Of a stretch of DNA of 64,000 bases, positions 55,367-64,000 are shown piece by piece. The stretch covers positions 54,338,585-54,402,584 of the forward strand of contig OY757939.1 of assembly GCA_963585895.1 (NCBI GenBank), in the 5' to 3' direction. This DNA is from Sepioteuthis lessoniana (lineage: Eukaryota > Mollusca > Cephalopoda > Myopsida > Loliginidae). Below the pieces are notes generated by a model, which had not been told where the DNA came from, searched no databases, and saw nothing but the letters and a program-made list of their open reading frames with translations. Within the stretch, counting starts at the first letter, position 1, and every line of letters begins with the position of its first letter. The translations under genes were made by a program, and so were the position numbers.

Positions 55367-55883
55367 TGTAACATAACTATGATACGGATATGTGAAACGT
55401 ATATAGAATGTTCATAACTCATATATAGATAACATAGGAATCCCGAAACACAAAAACACTTACGCTTACGACTTAGTTCAGGGATGAAACTTTTTATTAC
55501 CTTTGAGTTAAAAGGTTTTTCGACATAAGGAGAGAGATACACAAACTTTCTATGCTGACTTTTCCTTCTGCCCCCACCCACCATGTGCGGCACTCGCCGC
55601 AAGGCCTTGGCAAGCTTTGAAAGTCAACCTTCTTCTTCGGAGGCAAAAACTCAACTGACTGCTTTTTCTCAAATCTCAGCCCACGCTTCTGGTGCGTGAC
55701 GTCATTCACACCATCTGGGGCTTTTATTTTGACATCTCTGAATGACACATCCTCCCCGCGCACGCGTGAACACCTGCACTCATGTTGCACCTAACTAACC
55801 CATGCACTAAGTGAAAGATTCTCAGCCTAACTAAACTGAAAGGCAAGATATATAAAACGAAATCCCTTGGCCATTATATTACA
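55367..55883 (-). mobile_element. Solo LTR, family LTR-B, TSD tcag
   Basis: A 517-bp minus-strand copy of the LTR at 4,612-5,161: starts TGTAATATAATGG, ends TATGTTACA. The duplication, tcag on the minus strand, lies at 55,363-55,366 and 55,884-55,887. Different target duplications show that the two copies are independent insertions. Confidence 0.92.
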
Positions 55884-55921
55884 CTGATATTGAAAACCAA
55901 CTGACAGACTTACAAGTATGT

Positions 55922-56490
55922 TGCCCAGTAGGCTGGGGCTGTAGAATACACCGACTGCTTCTCTGCAGAGGGGTAAGACCACCCCCCAACAAGTGTCCTG
56001 GATATGACACTAAACAATCTGATGGTGAGGTTCCAGCAGTGCTGGTGCTTTGGGGAATGCGGAGTACCCCTTCATTGCCATCGCTCCCAGGTCCACTCTG
56101 GCCCGGAGTGGTAGAACCTGATAGGGCCCTATCTATGGGTTAAATAGAACTGACAGCATACTTATGCTAAACTGAATTGTTTGAGTAAACTGAATAGCTT
56201 GAAATAGAAATGTTTTTCACAATTAAACTGTACTTACATTTAAACTGCATGCTTATGCTTAACTGAATTATTTCAAATAGAACTGTTTTTCAACATTAAA
56301 ACTGTATTTACACTTAACTGAATTGTTACCTATAACTGCTTGAATAGTTTGACATGCAAATGTTTTTGACAATTGAACTGTGTACTTATGCTAAACTGAA
56401 TTGTTTTAAATAGAAGAGATTATTTATATAAAAATGGATTTGGCGTTAAATAACCTACAAAGGTTGATATGCCATAAAACCCAACCAAAC
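55922..56490 (+). mobile_element. SINE-C with expanded tail
   Basis: Head ggctggggctgtagaataca, core gatggtgaggttccagcagt, several tail units of the ttaaactgtatttac type, then the common tail ggttgatatgccataaaacc. Confidence 0.85.
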
Positions 56491-56559
56491 CTTACAAGTA
56501 TGGATATTTCAGGAACTGTATTCAGATTAGATATTGAATGAGAAGTAGATAATTCCCCG

Positions 56560-56995
56560 AATATACTGAATGAAATAAAGAGTTTAATTACAAGGCATCC
56601 CAACACCAGGTAGCATCTGCCCTCTTGGCTAAGGGAGGATAGGTTCAAGTTAATTGACTTATGCTTGAGGTGCCTGGCAGCAACACCCCACAAGACACCA
56701 ACTATACAGCCACCTTCTTCCCATCACGAAAACTGTCCAAGTTAGACAAACCAGACATGCAGGACACTGCTGGAGAAACAGGGACGAGCTCATAAGTGAT
56801 GTACTTCTATGGACCCGTACATATGGCCAGGCAAAAGCAGGATGACCAGCTCGAACATACATTCAACAGCTATGGGAAGATATGGGATTTAGCCCTGAAG
56901 ACTTGCCAGAGGCAATGAACAATAGGGAGAAGTGGCGAGAGACGGTCAAGACTATCCATGCTAGTGGCACAAAATGATGATGATGATGATGTGCT
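56560..56995 (+). pseudogene. RTE-type LINE 3' end
   Basis: Plus-strand translation VRQTRHAGHCWRNRDELISD and VLLWTRTYGQAKAG, then a stop, PARTYIQQLWEDMGFSPEDL and REKWRETVKTIHASGTK with a stop. This is the conserved C-terminus of an RTE-clade LINE found across animals. It ends in a short GAT microsatellite, a usual RTE 3' terminus. Upstream the copy is 5'-truncated. It is a different LINE from the one at 2,404-5,320. Confidence 0.88.
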
Positions 56996-57111
56996 TTGCT
57001 GATAGAACTAAGCTATTTTTTGTACCACACAGCCATACCTGGGAAGGTCCCTGCTTTATAAATTTTGATAATTTTATTGATACATTTGTTACAGCAAAAA
57101 TATAAAGGGTT

Positions 57112-57285
57112 CATATATATATATATATATATACCAACCCTTCTATATGTGGAGGACATGACACAAGGTCAATTTTTTAAGCAGTTTTATAGGTATGGAA
57201 TTCCAAGTTTTCCTTTTAGGGCAGTTGCTGTACCAAGATTAAAGAGTTCAGTTTGCTCTAATATTTACCCATAGCTGGAGCATGG
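57112..57285 (-). mobile_element. TA run and SINE-B fragment, minus strand
   Basis: After a TA run at 57,112-57,132, accaacccttctatatgtgg through caatattacccatagctgg-like sequence matches the 3' part of SINE-B; the tRNA head is missing. Confidence 0.7.
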
Positions 57286-57706
57286 CCCACTGGTAAAAAT
57301 GGCCCCGTATGTCACATTAAAGTCCGATTTGTAACAGGTTGATTGAAATTGAAACTAAGAACAATCAACAGATAGACCAGGTAATTAAAAATTTAAAAAG
57401 CGGTGTAACTTTAAGAATTACCATTTTGAACGTAAATAAATAATTTATAAATTTCAAAAGAATTTATCAGAACCTATTTTAATTTCTAAACATGTTTTCA
57501 ACACTAAAATGCACGTTTACACTTTTGTTTTAAAAATTAAAACAATAAATAATTAGCAATCAAGAATGATTTCGCTTGAATGATTTTCAATTACATAAGC
57601 GATGTTTTGTTTTTGAAACTCCATATTACATATTTTTGCTAATGCATTAATTGCATTTAGATATTGAATTTTAAAGTATTTTTATGATATTTTTGTTTAA
57701 CAAAAA

Positions 57707-60150
57707 ATGCTTGACAAATGTGTGGCATTTGGCTTTCCTAGTGGATATGATACTAACAATGAAAAAGTCTCCACATTTTCTTTTCCTCTTGGAAAATCCG
57801 ATCTTATCAAAAAATGGATAAAATTTGTTAATCGAAATAATTGTTTTCTTTCGAAAAATTCAGTTCATTGCATCAAACATTTTGAGGATAAATATATTTT
57901 GAAAGGTAAGAGAAACAAATTGAATTAGAATTTACAACCAATACCAACAATACATTCAGAAAAAAATAATAAAACCATCTCTTTTGCTGACTCAAACAGA
58001 TTTTAGGAAACCCCCAAAGCAATGACAGATTGAAAAAGATGAATTACAAGATTTTCTTTCAACTGACACTATAACGGATTTTACCAAATTGACTGCAAAA
58101 TGTTGTCCCTCTGGTTTTGAATTTAAAAAGACATGATTATATTCTAATTTATAGAATAGTCTTTGACATTGATACACATTTTCCATCTATAAAAGAATAT
58201 ATTCGTATTGACCGAAACCTTCATGTCCAGCTCCAATGTAATAGAAACCCTATACGATTACCACAATGGTTTATACATGGAAATAATGCTAAACTTACAA
58301 AATTTAGCATGTTAGAAAATTTTCCAACCTACATCAAAAACATAGTGGAAGACCCATACTGGATTTTAAATGAGTTACAAAAAAGACAACATTATAAACC
58401 AAAAGGCCATCCTCCATTTTCTGCCGACCTAATACGTTATGCCTTACTACTGCACTATACATCAAGGCAATCTTATAAATTACTTCTGGAGAAATTTCCA
58501 TTACCATCTTTTTCTTTATTAGAAAAAATTCAAAGTGGTGGTGTGGGATTAATTACAGCAGTAAAATCACTCTTGGAAAAAGGTCATCTTTCTCAGGACT
58601 GTGTTTTATTAGTTGATGAAATGTACCTTCAAAAAGGAACACAATTTCATGGTGGGGAGTATATTGGTGCAAATGAAAAGGATGAGCTTTATAAAGGAAT
58701 AATGGTATTCATGATTACTGGTCTAAAAAAAACAGTACCATCAGTTGTTAAAGCCTGTCCTTGAGTAACAGTAAATGGTGAGTGGCTTTCTCAGGAAATC
58801 CTAAAATGTATTTTTCAACTGATAAATTCTGGATTTTTTATTAGGGCTGTTGTTGCAGACAATCATTCAGCCAATGTGAATGTCTTTAATGTTTTACTTG
58901 ATAAATTTGAAGGGGACAAAATGCATTATATAACTCTTCTTAATCCTCCCCAAAAAATATTTCTGTTTTTTAATTCTGTTCATTTATTAAAGAATATTCA
59001 TAATAGTTTACTGAACAAAAAGAAATTTATATTTCCTGCTTTTACATTTGAGATCTCAAATATTTCTGTTTCCTCTAAGGAGGGATATATAGCTTGGTCT
59101 GACTTACACAAAATATATAACAAAGATAATGCTCTAAATACTAAATCACGCAAAGCTCCAAAGCTAACATTCAAAGCATTGCATCCTAGTGACAATAAAG
59201 AAAATGTTAATTTACCTGTTGCCGTTTTTCACGAGACAACTATTACAGTTTGTGAGAGCTATTTTCCTGATTGAACTGACATGTCAAACTTCCTTAGATT
59301 GATATCAATGCTGGTGGACAATAGGAAATTCAAGAAAAAAGCTCACACCTAACTTTTTGAACAATGCAGTCATTTTAAATGATGGAAAAATTGATTTCTA
59401 CAAAAGATTATCTGATTGGATTGAGTCTTGGGCACAAATTTCAGATTTTTGTCTGACAAACTTCCAAAGCTTTTGTTATAACTTTGAGAGGACAGGCTAT
59501 GCTTATGCAAGAACTTTTTGATGAAGGGTATGAAGTTTATTTTCACTCGTAGGTTTCAAAGTGATCCTCTTGAAAATAGATTTTCCCAATTTCGACAGAT
59601 GAGTGGTGGTAGATTTTTGGTGAGTCTTTGAGAAGTATCAAGTACTGAGAGAATATTGACCTGTCAGTTTCTTTTAAAACAAAACATCAACTTTTGGGAG
59701 GAAAACCTCAAAAGAATGACAAAATACTTAACATTTTGGCCCAGCATGAATCAGAAATAAATAAGCTCTTCTTGTCACCAGACAGCAAAGAAGTAGCATA
59801 TACAATTTCTGAATATATCATGTAAATTAATTCAATGTGAAATGTGATCCCTGATCATGATAGGCAATGATAGTGATAAGGCTACAGATAAGGAATACTT
59901 TGACTTACTTTCTTGAGGAGGTTTTACTGTTCCATGTAGACAAATGGCGAAGTTTGTTTGTGCTTGTTTTGCTATACTTGAATATGCAGATCAATTTATA
60001 GCAAAAAATCATGAATCCACAACAAGAGTGTCTGCAGAACAAGTTTTGGGAATATATTCTCCAAAATATAGTTTTACATCTGAAAAACACATTAAAAAAG
60101 GACTTATATTTGCAATAAAAATTGTTGTAAATATATTTTACAACAAATAA
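57707..60150 (+). pseudogene. P-element / THAP9-like transposase, decayed
   Basis: A THAP zinc-finger domain at 57,707-57,910: Cys at residue 5, FSFP, Trp 37, and HCIKHF holding Cys 55 and His 58. The second zinc Cys is replaced by Phe (CVAFGF), so the finger is probably dead. From 58,117 the P-element catalytic core follows: DCVLLVDEMYL (first Asp), a TGA at 58,762-58,764, AVVADNHSANVNVF (second Asp) and VHLLKNIHN. After a stop at 59,274, shifted frames give FQSDPLENRFSQFRQMSGGR near 59,560 and INFWEE near 59,690. The piece at 59,944-60,150 (AEQVLGIYSPKYSFTSEKHI) matches the C-terminus. In life such proteins cut and paste DNA in the nucleus using GTP. At least four frame defects; terminal inverted repeats were not found. 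Confidence 0.9.
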
Positions 60151-60261
60151 CAAAAAATTTCATCAGATGTTCGAAAGAATACTGTGGAATGTTTTTAAAA
60201 AAGGCAAAGGTCCAAAGAAAATCCATTTTAAAGAGAAAATGTTAAGTTCCTTTTACTTTCC

Positions 60262-60372
60262 GAAGAGTATTAGTTCTATGTGAAAATGTAAACAGCCTCA
60301 TCAAGGATTTGCACTTAGGTTGCCATCCCTATTTCCTACCACAGTAACCATTACATGATGAGCTCCTTATAT
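60262..60372 (-). mobile_element. SINE-B head fragment, minus strand
   Basis: gagtattagttctatgtgaa through aaccattacatgatgagctc: the tRNA-derived half only. Confidence 0.65.
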
Positions 60373-60404
60373 ATAATAGAAATATAAAGTAACCTTTAAC
60401 ACCA

Positions 60405-60620
60405 TGAAAAGAGAAGTCCTTGTGGCAAATATGCTGGTCAGAGACATCTTAGTTTGAACTTTAGTCATGCTATTACGTTCACTTTTTGACTAATACCCTT
60501 GGTAAAGGTATGAACTGCCTTATCTCCTCCAGCTATGGATTTAATAACACTACTACTGTTCAAACATGGTATTGACATTAAATAACCCACAATGGTTGAT
60601 ATGCCATTAAACAAAAATCA
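60405..60620 (+). mobile_element. SINE-A, diverged
   Basis: Short head gtccttgtggcaaatatgct, then acccttggtaaaggtatgaa, ccagctatggatttaataac and the tail ggttgatatgccattaaac. Confidence 0.75.
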
Positions 60621-60821
60621 ACATTAGAAGAATGCCTGTTAAAGATCTACTTAAGTAAATGTATAGTTTTTTAACAAATAAAATTTGCTATTCATAAACT
60701 TAATTAATGCAGTCTACAGATAAAAAAAACCATGGTCTATTGATTAGTTGAATATGTTGATAAGAAATTTGATCCTCTGTCATGGGAAAGCTGTCAAGTG
60801 TTGCATGTTATGTAAAATAGG

Positions 60822-61290
60822 TGTTGCATATTGACCCCGGCCAAGCTGTCAAAATAGGAAATGCACCTGTGTAAATAACAGGTGCATCCGGTCGAGGAAT
60901 ATCAGAATATAACCTTGACCGTGGACGGGTTGAATGAGTACAATTTGTGACACCCACGAGAAGAAGGTGGGCGTCAAACTATTATATAACTCTGTGCACA
61001 GGAAGTTCAATCAGTTGGAGATCAGATGCGGTAGAGAAAAGCTGCACCCAGCAGAGTAGGCCCCCAGTTGAGCAGCCCAGAAGAACGGGAAAGAAACGCT
61101 GTTATGGCCATAAGAGTGGGGGTCAATATGTTGCAGTTCTGTTCGGTCTCCAACTCCCTCTCACACACAACCCTTTCAAATAAAGTGAAAGGTATATTTT
61201 TCTAAAGAACTGTGTCGCTCGTCTTTATTGTGTCGTCATTATGATTCTGCATGCATATGTGTTTGTATAGTTGGTCATGGCTATACAACA
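60822..61290 (+). mobile_element. Solo LTR, family LTR-A, TSD tagg
   Basis: A 469-bp plus-strand copy: starts TGTTGCATATTGACCC, ends GGCTATACAACA, with tagg at 60,818-60,821 and 61,291-61,294. Contains a TATA-like ctattatataactc near 60,978 and a poly(A) signal aataaa at 61,179-61,184, so U3, R and U5 can be placed. Confidence 0.92.
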
Positions 61291-61377
61291 TAGGCTTATG
61301 GGAAGTTACAATCTAAAATAATAAATGAAACTAACATTCAGTCACTGCTGTTAAATATCCATTCATCATTGTATTTT

Positions 61378-62240
61378 TAGCCCAGTTGGCTGGGGCTGTA
61401 GAATACACCAACTGCATCTCTCCAGAGGAGAAAGACACTTCCCCTCTCCAACAAGTGTCCTGGATATGTCATTAAACCATCTGATGGTGAGACTTCAGTC
61501 TTGGAATTTTGGGTAATGTGGAGTACCCCTTCATTGCCACCACTCTCAGGCCCACTCTGACCCAGAGTGATAACACCTGATAGGCTCCTATCTATGGGTC
61601 AAATAGAACTGTTTGACATTAAAACTGAGTGCAAACAAATGACTTATGCTAAATTGAATTGTTAGAAATAGAACTGTTTGATGATTTAACTGTGTGTAAA
61701 CAAATGACTGATGTTTAATTGAATTGTTAGTGATAGATAGCAATACTTGGACTCATTTAACTTTGTTGACTTATGCTAAATTGAATTGTTAAAAATAGAA
61801 CTGTTTAATCATTTAACTGTGTGTATCTAAAAGATTTGTTTACAAATATATATCTAATATATATGTAAAAACAGGATTTAGCATTAAATTGGAGGTGCCC
61901 ATGGTGTAATGGTTATTGTCATAGGAAATAGACACAGCGACACAAGTTCAAATCCTGGATGAGACTTGCATTTCACATAGCACTAATACCCTTGAGAAAG
62001 GTATGAATCCAATTATTCTCCCTCCAGCTATGGGTAAATAGTAGGACAGACTAGGTTCTTCAGCCTTGGTGAGGCTACTAGTCTAGGAGAAGGAAAACTC
62101 TAAATTCAAACCTGTTAAACTCCGCTTAAAAATTGACCTTGTGTCATATCCAGCCTGAGCGGAGGGGTTGGTAAATATAGGATTTAGCATTAAATAACCA
62201 AATACGGTTGATATGCCAGAAAACCAAACCAAACATTGTA
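61378..62240 (+). mobile_element. SINE-C split by a SINE-B
   Basis: SINE-C runs 61,378-61,889 and its last part, the tail ggttgatatgccagaaaacc, continues at 62,179-62,240 after the SINE-B insertion. Confidence 0.88.
61890..62178 (+). mobile_element. SINE-B, full length, 17-bp TSD
   Basis: Flanked by perfect copies of aggatttagcattaaat (61,873-61,889 and 62,179-62,195) that belong to the SINE-C tail, so SINE-B is younger here. Length 289 bp; A and B boxes intact (gtgtaatggttattg, caagttcaaatcctg). Confidence 0.93.
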
Positions 62241-62533
62241 TTTTTAATCTTTCATAATTTATTAAATTCATTAATTATAACAGAGAGTTGGTGGTAACCC
62301 ACAATTTAATTCTGAGTTGGGAGACTTCTTCAGATCAATAATTACAATGTATGTGAAGAGAGCACCAACACAGTACCATCATCTACAATTAGGGATCAAA
62401 ACATTCTGCTGTAGCCCAGAATTCATTGCCTATCACCTGTAGGGTTACACAAGCCAGTGACCCATCGGCCTATCATGTTACAAAAACAGTCTAGAAATTT
62501 AAATGAGTCAATGCCAACCAAGAAAAAAAAAAG

Positions 62534-62823
62534 GGTGTCCTCGTGGTGTAATGGTTAAAGCGATGAACTGCGGAATCGTAGTACACGAGTTCGTACTCCA
62601 GTCGCGCTATTACGTTCACTTTCGGGCAAATACCCTTGGGAAAGGTATGAACCCCCTTATTCTCCCTCCAGCTATGGGTAAATAGTAGGACGGACTAGGT
62701 TCTTCAGCCTTGGTGAGGCAACTAGTCTAGGAGAAGGAAAACTCTGAATTCAAACCTGTTAAACTCCGCTTAAAAATTGACCTTGTGTCATATCCTTCCC
62801 GAGCGGAGGGGTTGGTAAATAGT
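62534..62823 (+). mobile_element. Chimeric SINE: A-type head, B-type tail, 17-bp TSD
   Basis: Begins like SINE-A (ggtgtcctcgtggtgtaatg, gcgatgaactgcggaatcg) up to the shared cttgggaaaggtatgaa. From tattctccctccagctatgg it switches to SINE-B sequence and ends gcggaggggttggtaaat. Perfect accaagaaaaaaaaaag flanks (62,517-62,533 and 62,824-62,840) show that the whole unit inserted in one event. Confidence 0.92.
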
Positions 62824-62939
62824 ACCAAGAAAAAAAAAAGATAAGAAGCTGGTCTTTGTACTTTTTGAACAAAATGTTTTTGGTGAAACATGGAATTATG
62901 CTAGTGCAATAGCTGCCATACTCATAACATCTAACTCCA

Positions 62940-63794
62940 TGCAACTTTTTCCTGTTTCCTAAACTAAAAATCCATCTTAATGGTAAGATTTGAAGACATT
63001 AAAAGAAATATGATGGTACAGTGTTGTGGCACAATAATGGGCATTCATGTATATATATGTGTGTGGGGGGGTGTCTCTGTATTTTCATGAATGGGTGGCC
63101 AAAGAAGGAATCTTATTTTCAGTATCTTTGACTAGCGTCAGAGTATCTGGTAGGTCTTCTTTGTTTGTCTATTTTGGCGCAAAGACCATGCTCAGAGCTG
63201 TGCCCACATGGACCTGTGAGACTAGAAGAAAGAACAAAAGACATTGGTCGGTAAGGAGTGAGACTTCAGAGCAAAGAGTCTGACATTCAGAGCTCAGGAC
63301 ATGGTGTCAAGCAGTTAAGCCCAGGACATGGAGCAGATGGGGGTCCAAATCAGTCGGAGGGCAGTATGGAGTGAAGACAAAGGCCAGATGAGTTGGCATC
63401 TTTGGTAGCTGTGTAGGATCTTTTCTGAGTTCTCATGATAGCCACATATTAGAAATACACACAAAATGCGAAAAAGTGCCACCTTCACCTTCCTGTGTTT
63501 TGCTGTCCTGAATCTGTGTTCATCTATTTTCTTCCTTCCACCCTCTGTTTATTGTTTTTTTTTTTTGTACAACCTGTGAAATGTCTATTAAGACATGCAA
63601 GTTACCTCTCCTGATACTCTTGAGAAGAGAATGTGTTATTCGAGGACCGGAAGTAAACAAACAGTCATATTGGTTTATGTGAGAGTGTGAGAAGGACGGG
63701 TGTAAAAAGGCGTCTCCGTATGCAGAGTGTTGTACTCTGAATTCTTTGTATTTAACAATGTCCACATGGCTGGGTGTGAGAAGAAATCACAGGG
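62940..63794. other. Unassigned, no gene
   Basis: 62,940-63,020 resembles the mariner-like remnants (gatttgaagacattaaaaga). The rest, 63,040-63,790, is less AT-rich and has features that could fit an LTR, but no matching ends or duplication were found. Confidence 0.4.
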
Positions 63795-64000
63795 TCTACA
63801 CCACTAGACGATCAGCCAAAACCAACAAAACTTGGCATGTGGGTTGTTTCATAGTGTTACATCATATCAAAAAAGGATTTTCAGAGGTGCTTCACCCAAA
63901 GGAAGACTCACTGGAATAAGTGTATTGAATGCTTAGGGATAATTTTGAAGAAAATGAATGTTTCATTCATTGTTCATTTCTGTTTTTTTCATCAGTAGTT
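63795..64000 (+). mobile_element. Mariner-like remnant running off the window
   Basis: Similar to 53,560-53,690: atcatatcaaaaaaggattt, ggaataagtgtattgaatgc and attttgaagaaaatgaatgt. Frames are broken. Confidence 0.5.

Noticed and set aside
55300-55790. Open frames of about 100 codons
   Set aside because: Inside the LTR-B copy; not conserved as protein in the other copy at 4,612.
1-64000. CRISPR array
   Set aside because: No regularly spaced identical repeats with unique spacers; all arrays are microsatellites or minisatellites of a eukaryotic genome.
1-64000. Octopus or squid as the source
   Set aside because: RTE and SINE abundance would fit, but the very abundant coleoid tRNA-SINE was not seen in 64 kb, so the lineage was left open.

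Overview
The window is AT-rich nuclear DNA from an animal, judged from GT/AG-spliced genes, Pol III SINEs, RTE, Penelope and gypsy retroelement debris, mariner, hAT, P-element and Helitron-type DNA transposons, and a metazoan-type RPS15A. The lineage is not resolved. An invertebrate such as a lophotrochozoan or arthropod seems likely, but the tRNA-SINE that dominates coleoid cephalopod genomes is not visible.

Two cellular genes can be supported, both on the minus strand. RPS15A (uS8) runs from a 5'TOP-like non-coding exon near 47,954 to a poly(A) signal at 38,569. Its five exons have intact frames and phases and give 130 residues. Two of its introns carry paralogous box H/ACA snoRNA candidates in the sense orientation. 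A C/EBP- or PAR-like bZIP gene runs from a TATA/CRE promoter near 29,200 through exons at 27,596-27,178, 17,024-16,914 and 14,686-14,204. Its exons splice well and encode an acidic N-terminus and a bZIP, but two +1 frame breaks lie between them. One break is a UCC-UGA sequence, so this is either assembly or indel error or unusual translational control.

Everything else is repeats. 1-14 kb: a foldback split by a SINE, opposed mariner fragments, one RTE LINE broken into three by SINEs and a solo LTR, a second solo LTR, MITEs, TA and GAAA microsatellites. 14-29 kb: the bZIP gene, whose introns hold a Helitron-like element, a Penelope-type fragment between direct repeats, a hAT MITE, a solo LTR nested in a SINE, foldbacks and a complex TA/GA/GATA array. 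29-38 kb: SINEs, a 51-bp minisatellite, a gypsy RNase H remnant and a tRNA-Met 5' half inserted between 18-bp duplications. 38-48 kb: RPS15A. 48-64 kb: a U6 5' stem-loop insertion, SINEs including a U2-like one, LTRs, an RTE 3' end and a decayed P-element/THAP9-like transposase.

SINE names used here are local. A and B are tRNA-derived; C has a head reading ggctgtagaatac; D is tRNA-derived and found in minus orientation; E is a short tRNA-like repeat; U has a U2-snRNA-like head. Many copies have clean target-site duplications (TSDs), which fix their boundaries and show a layered insertion history.
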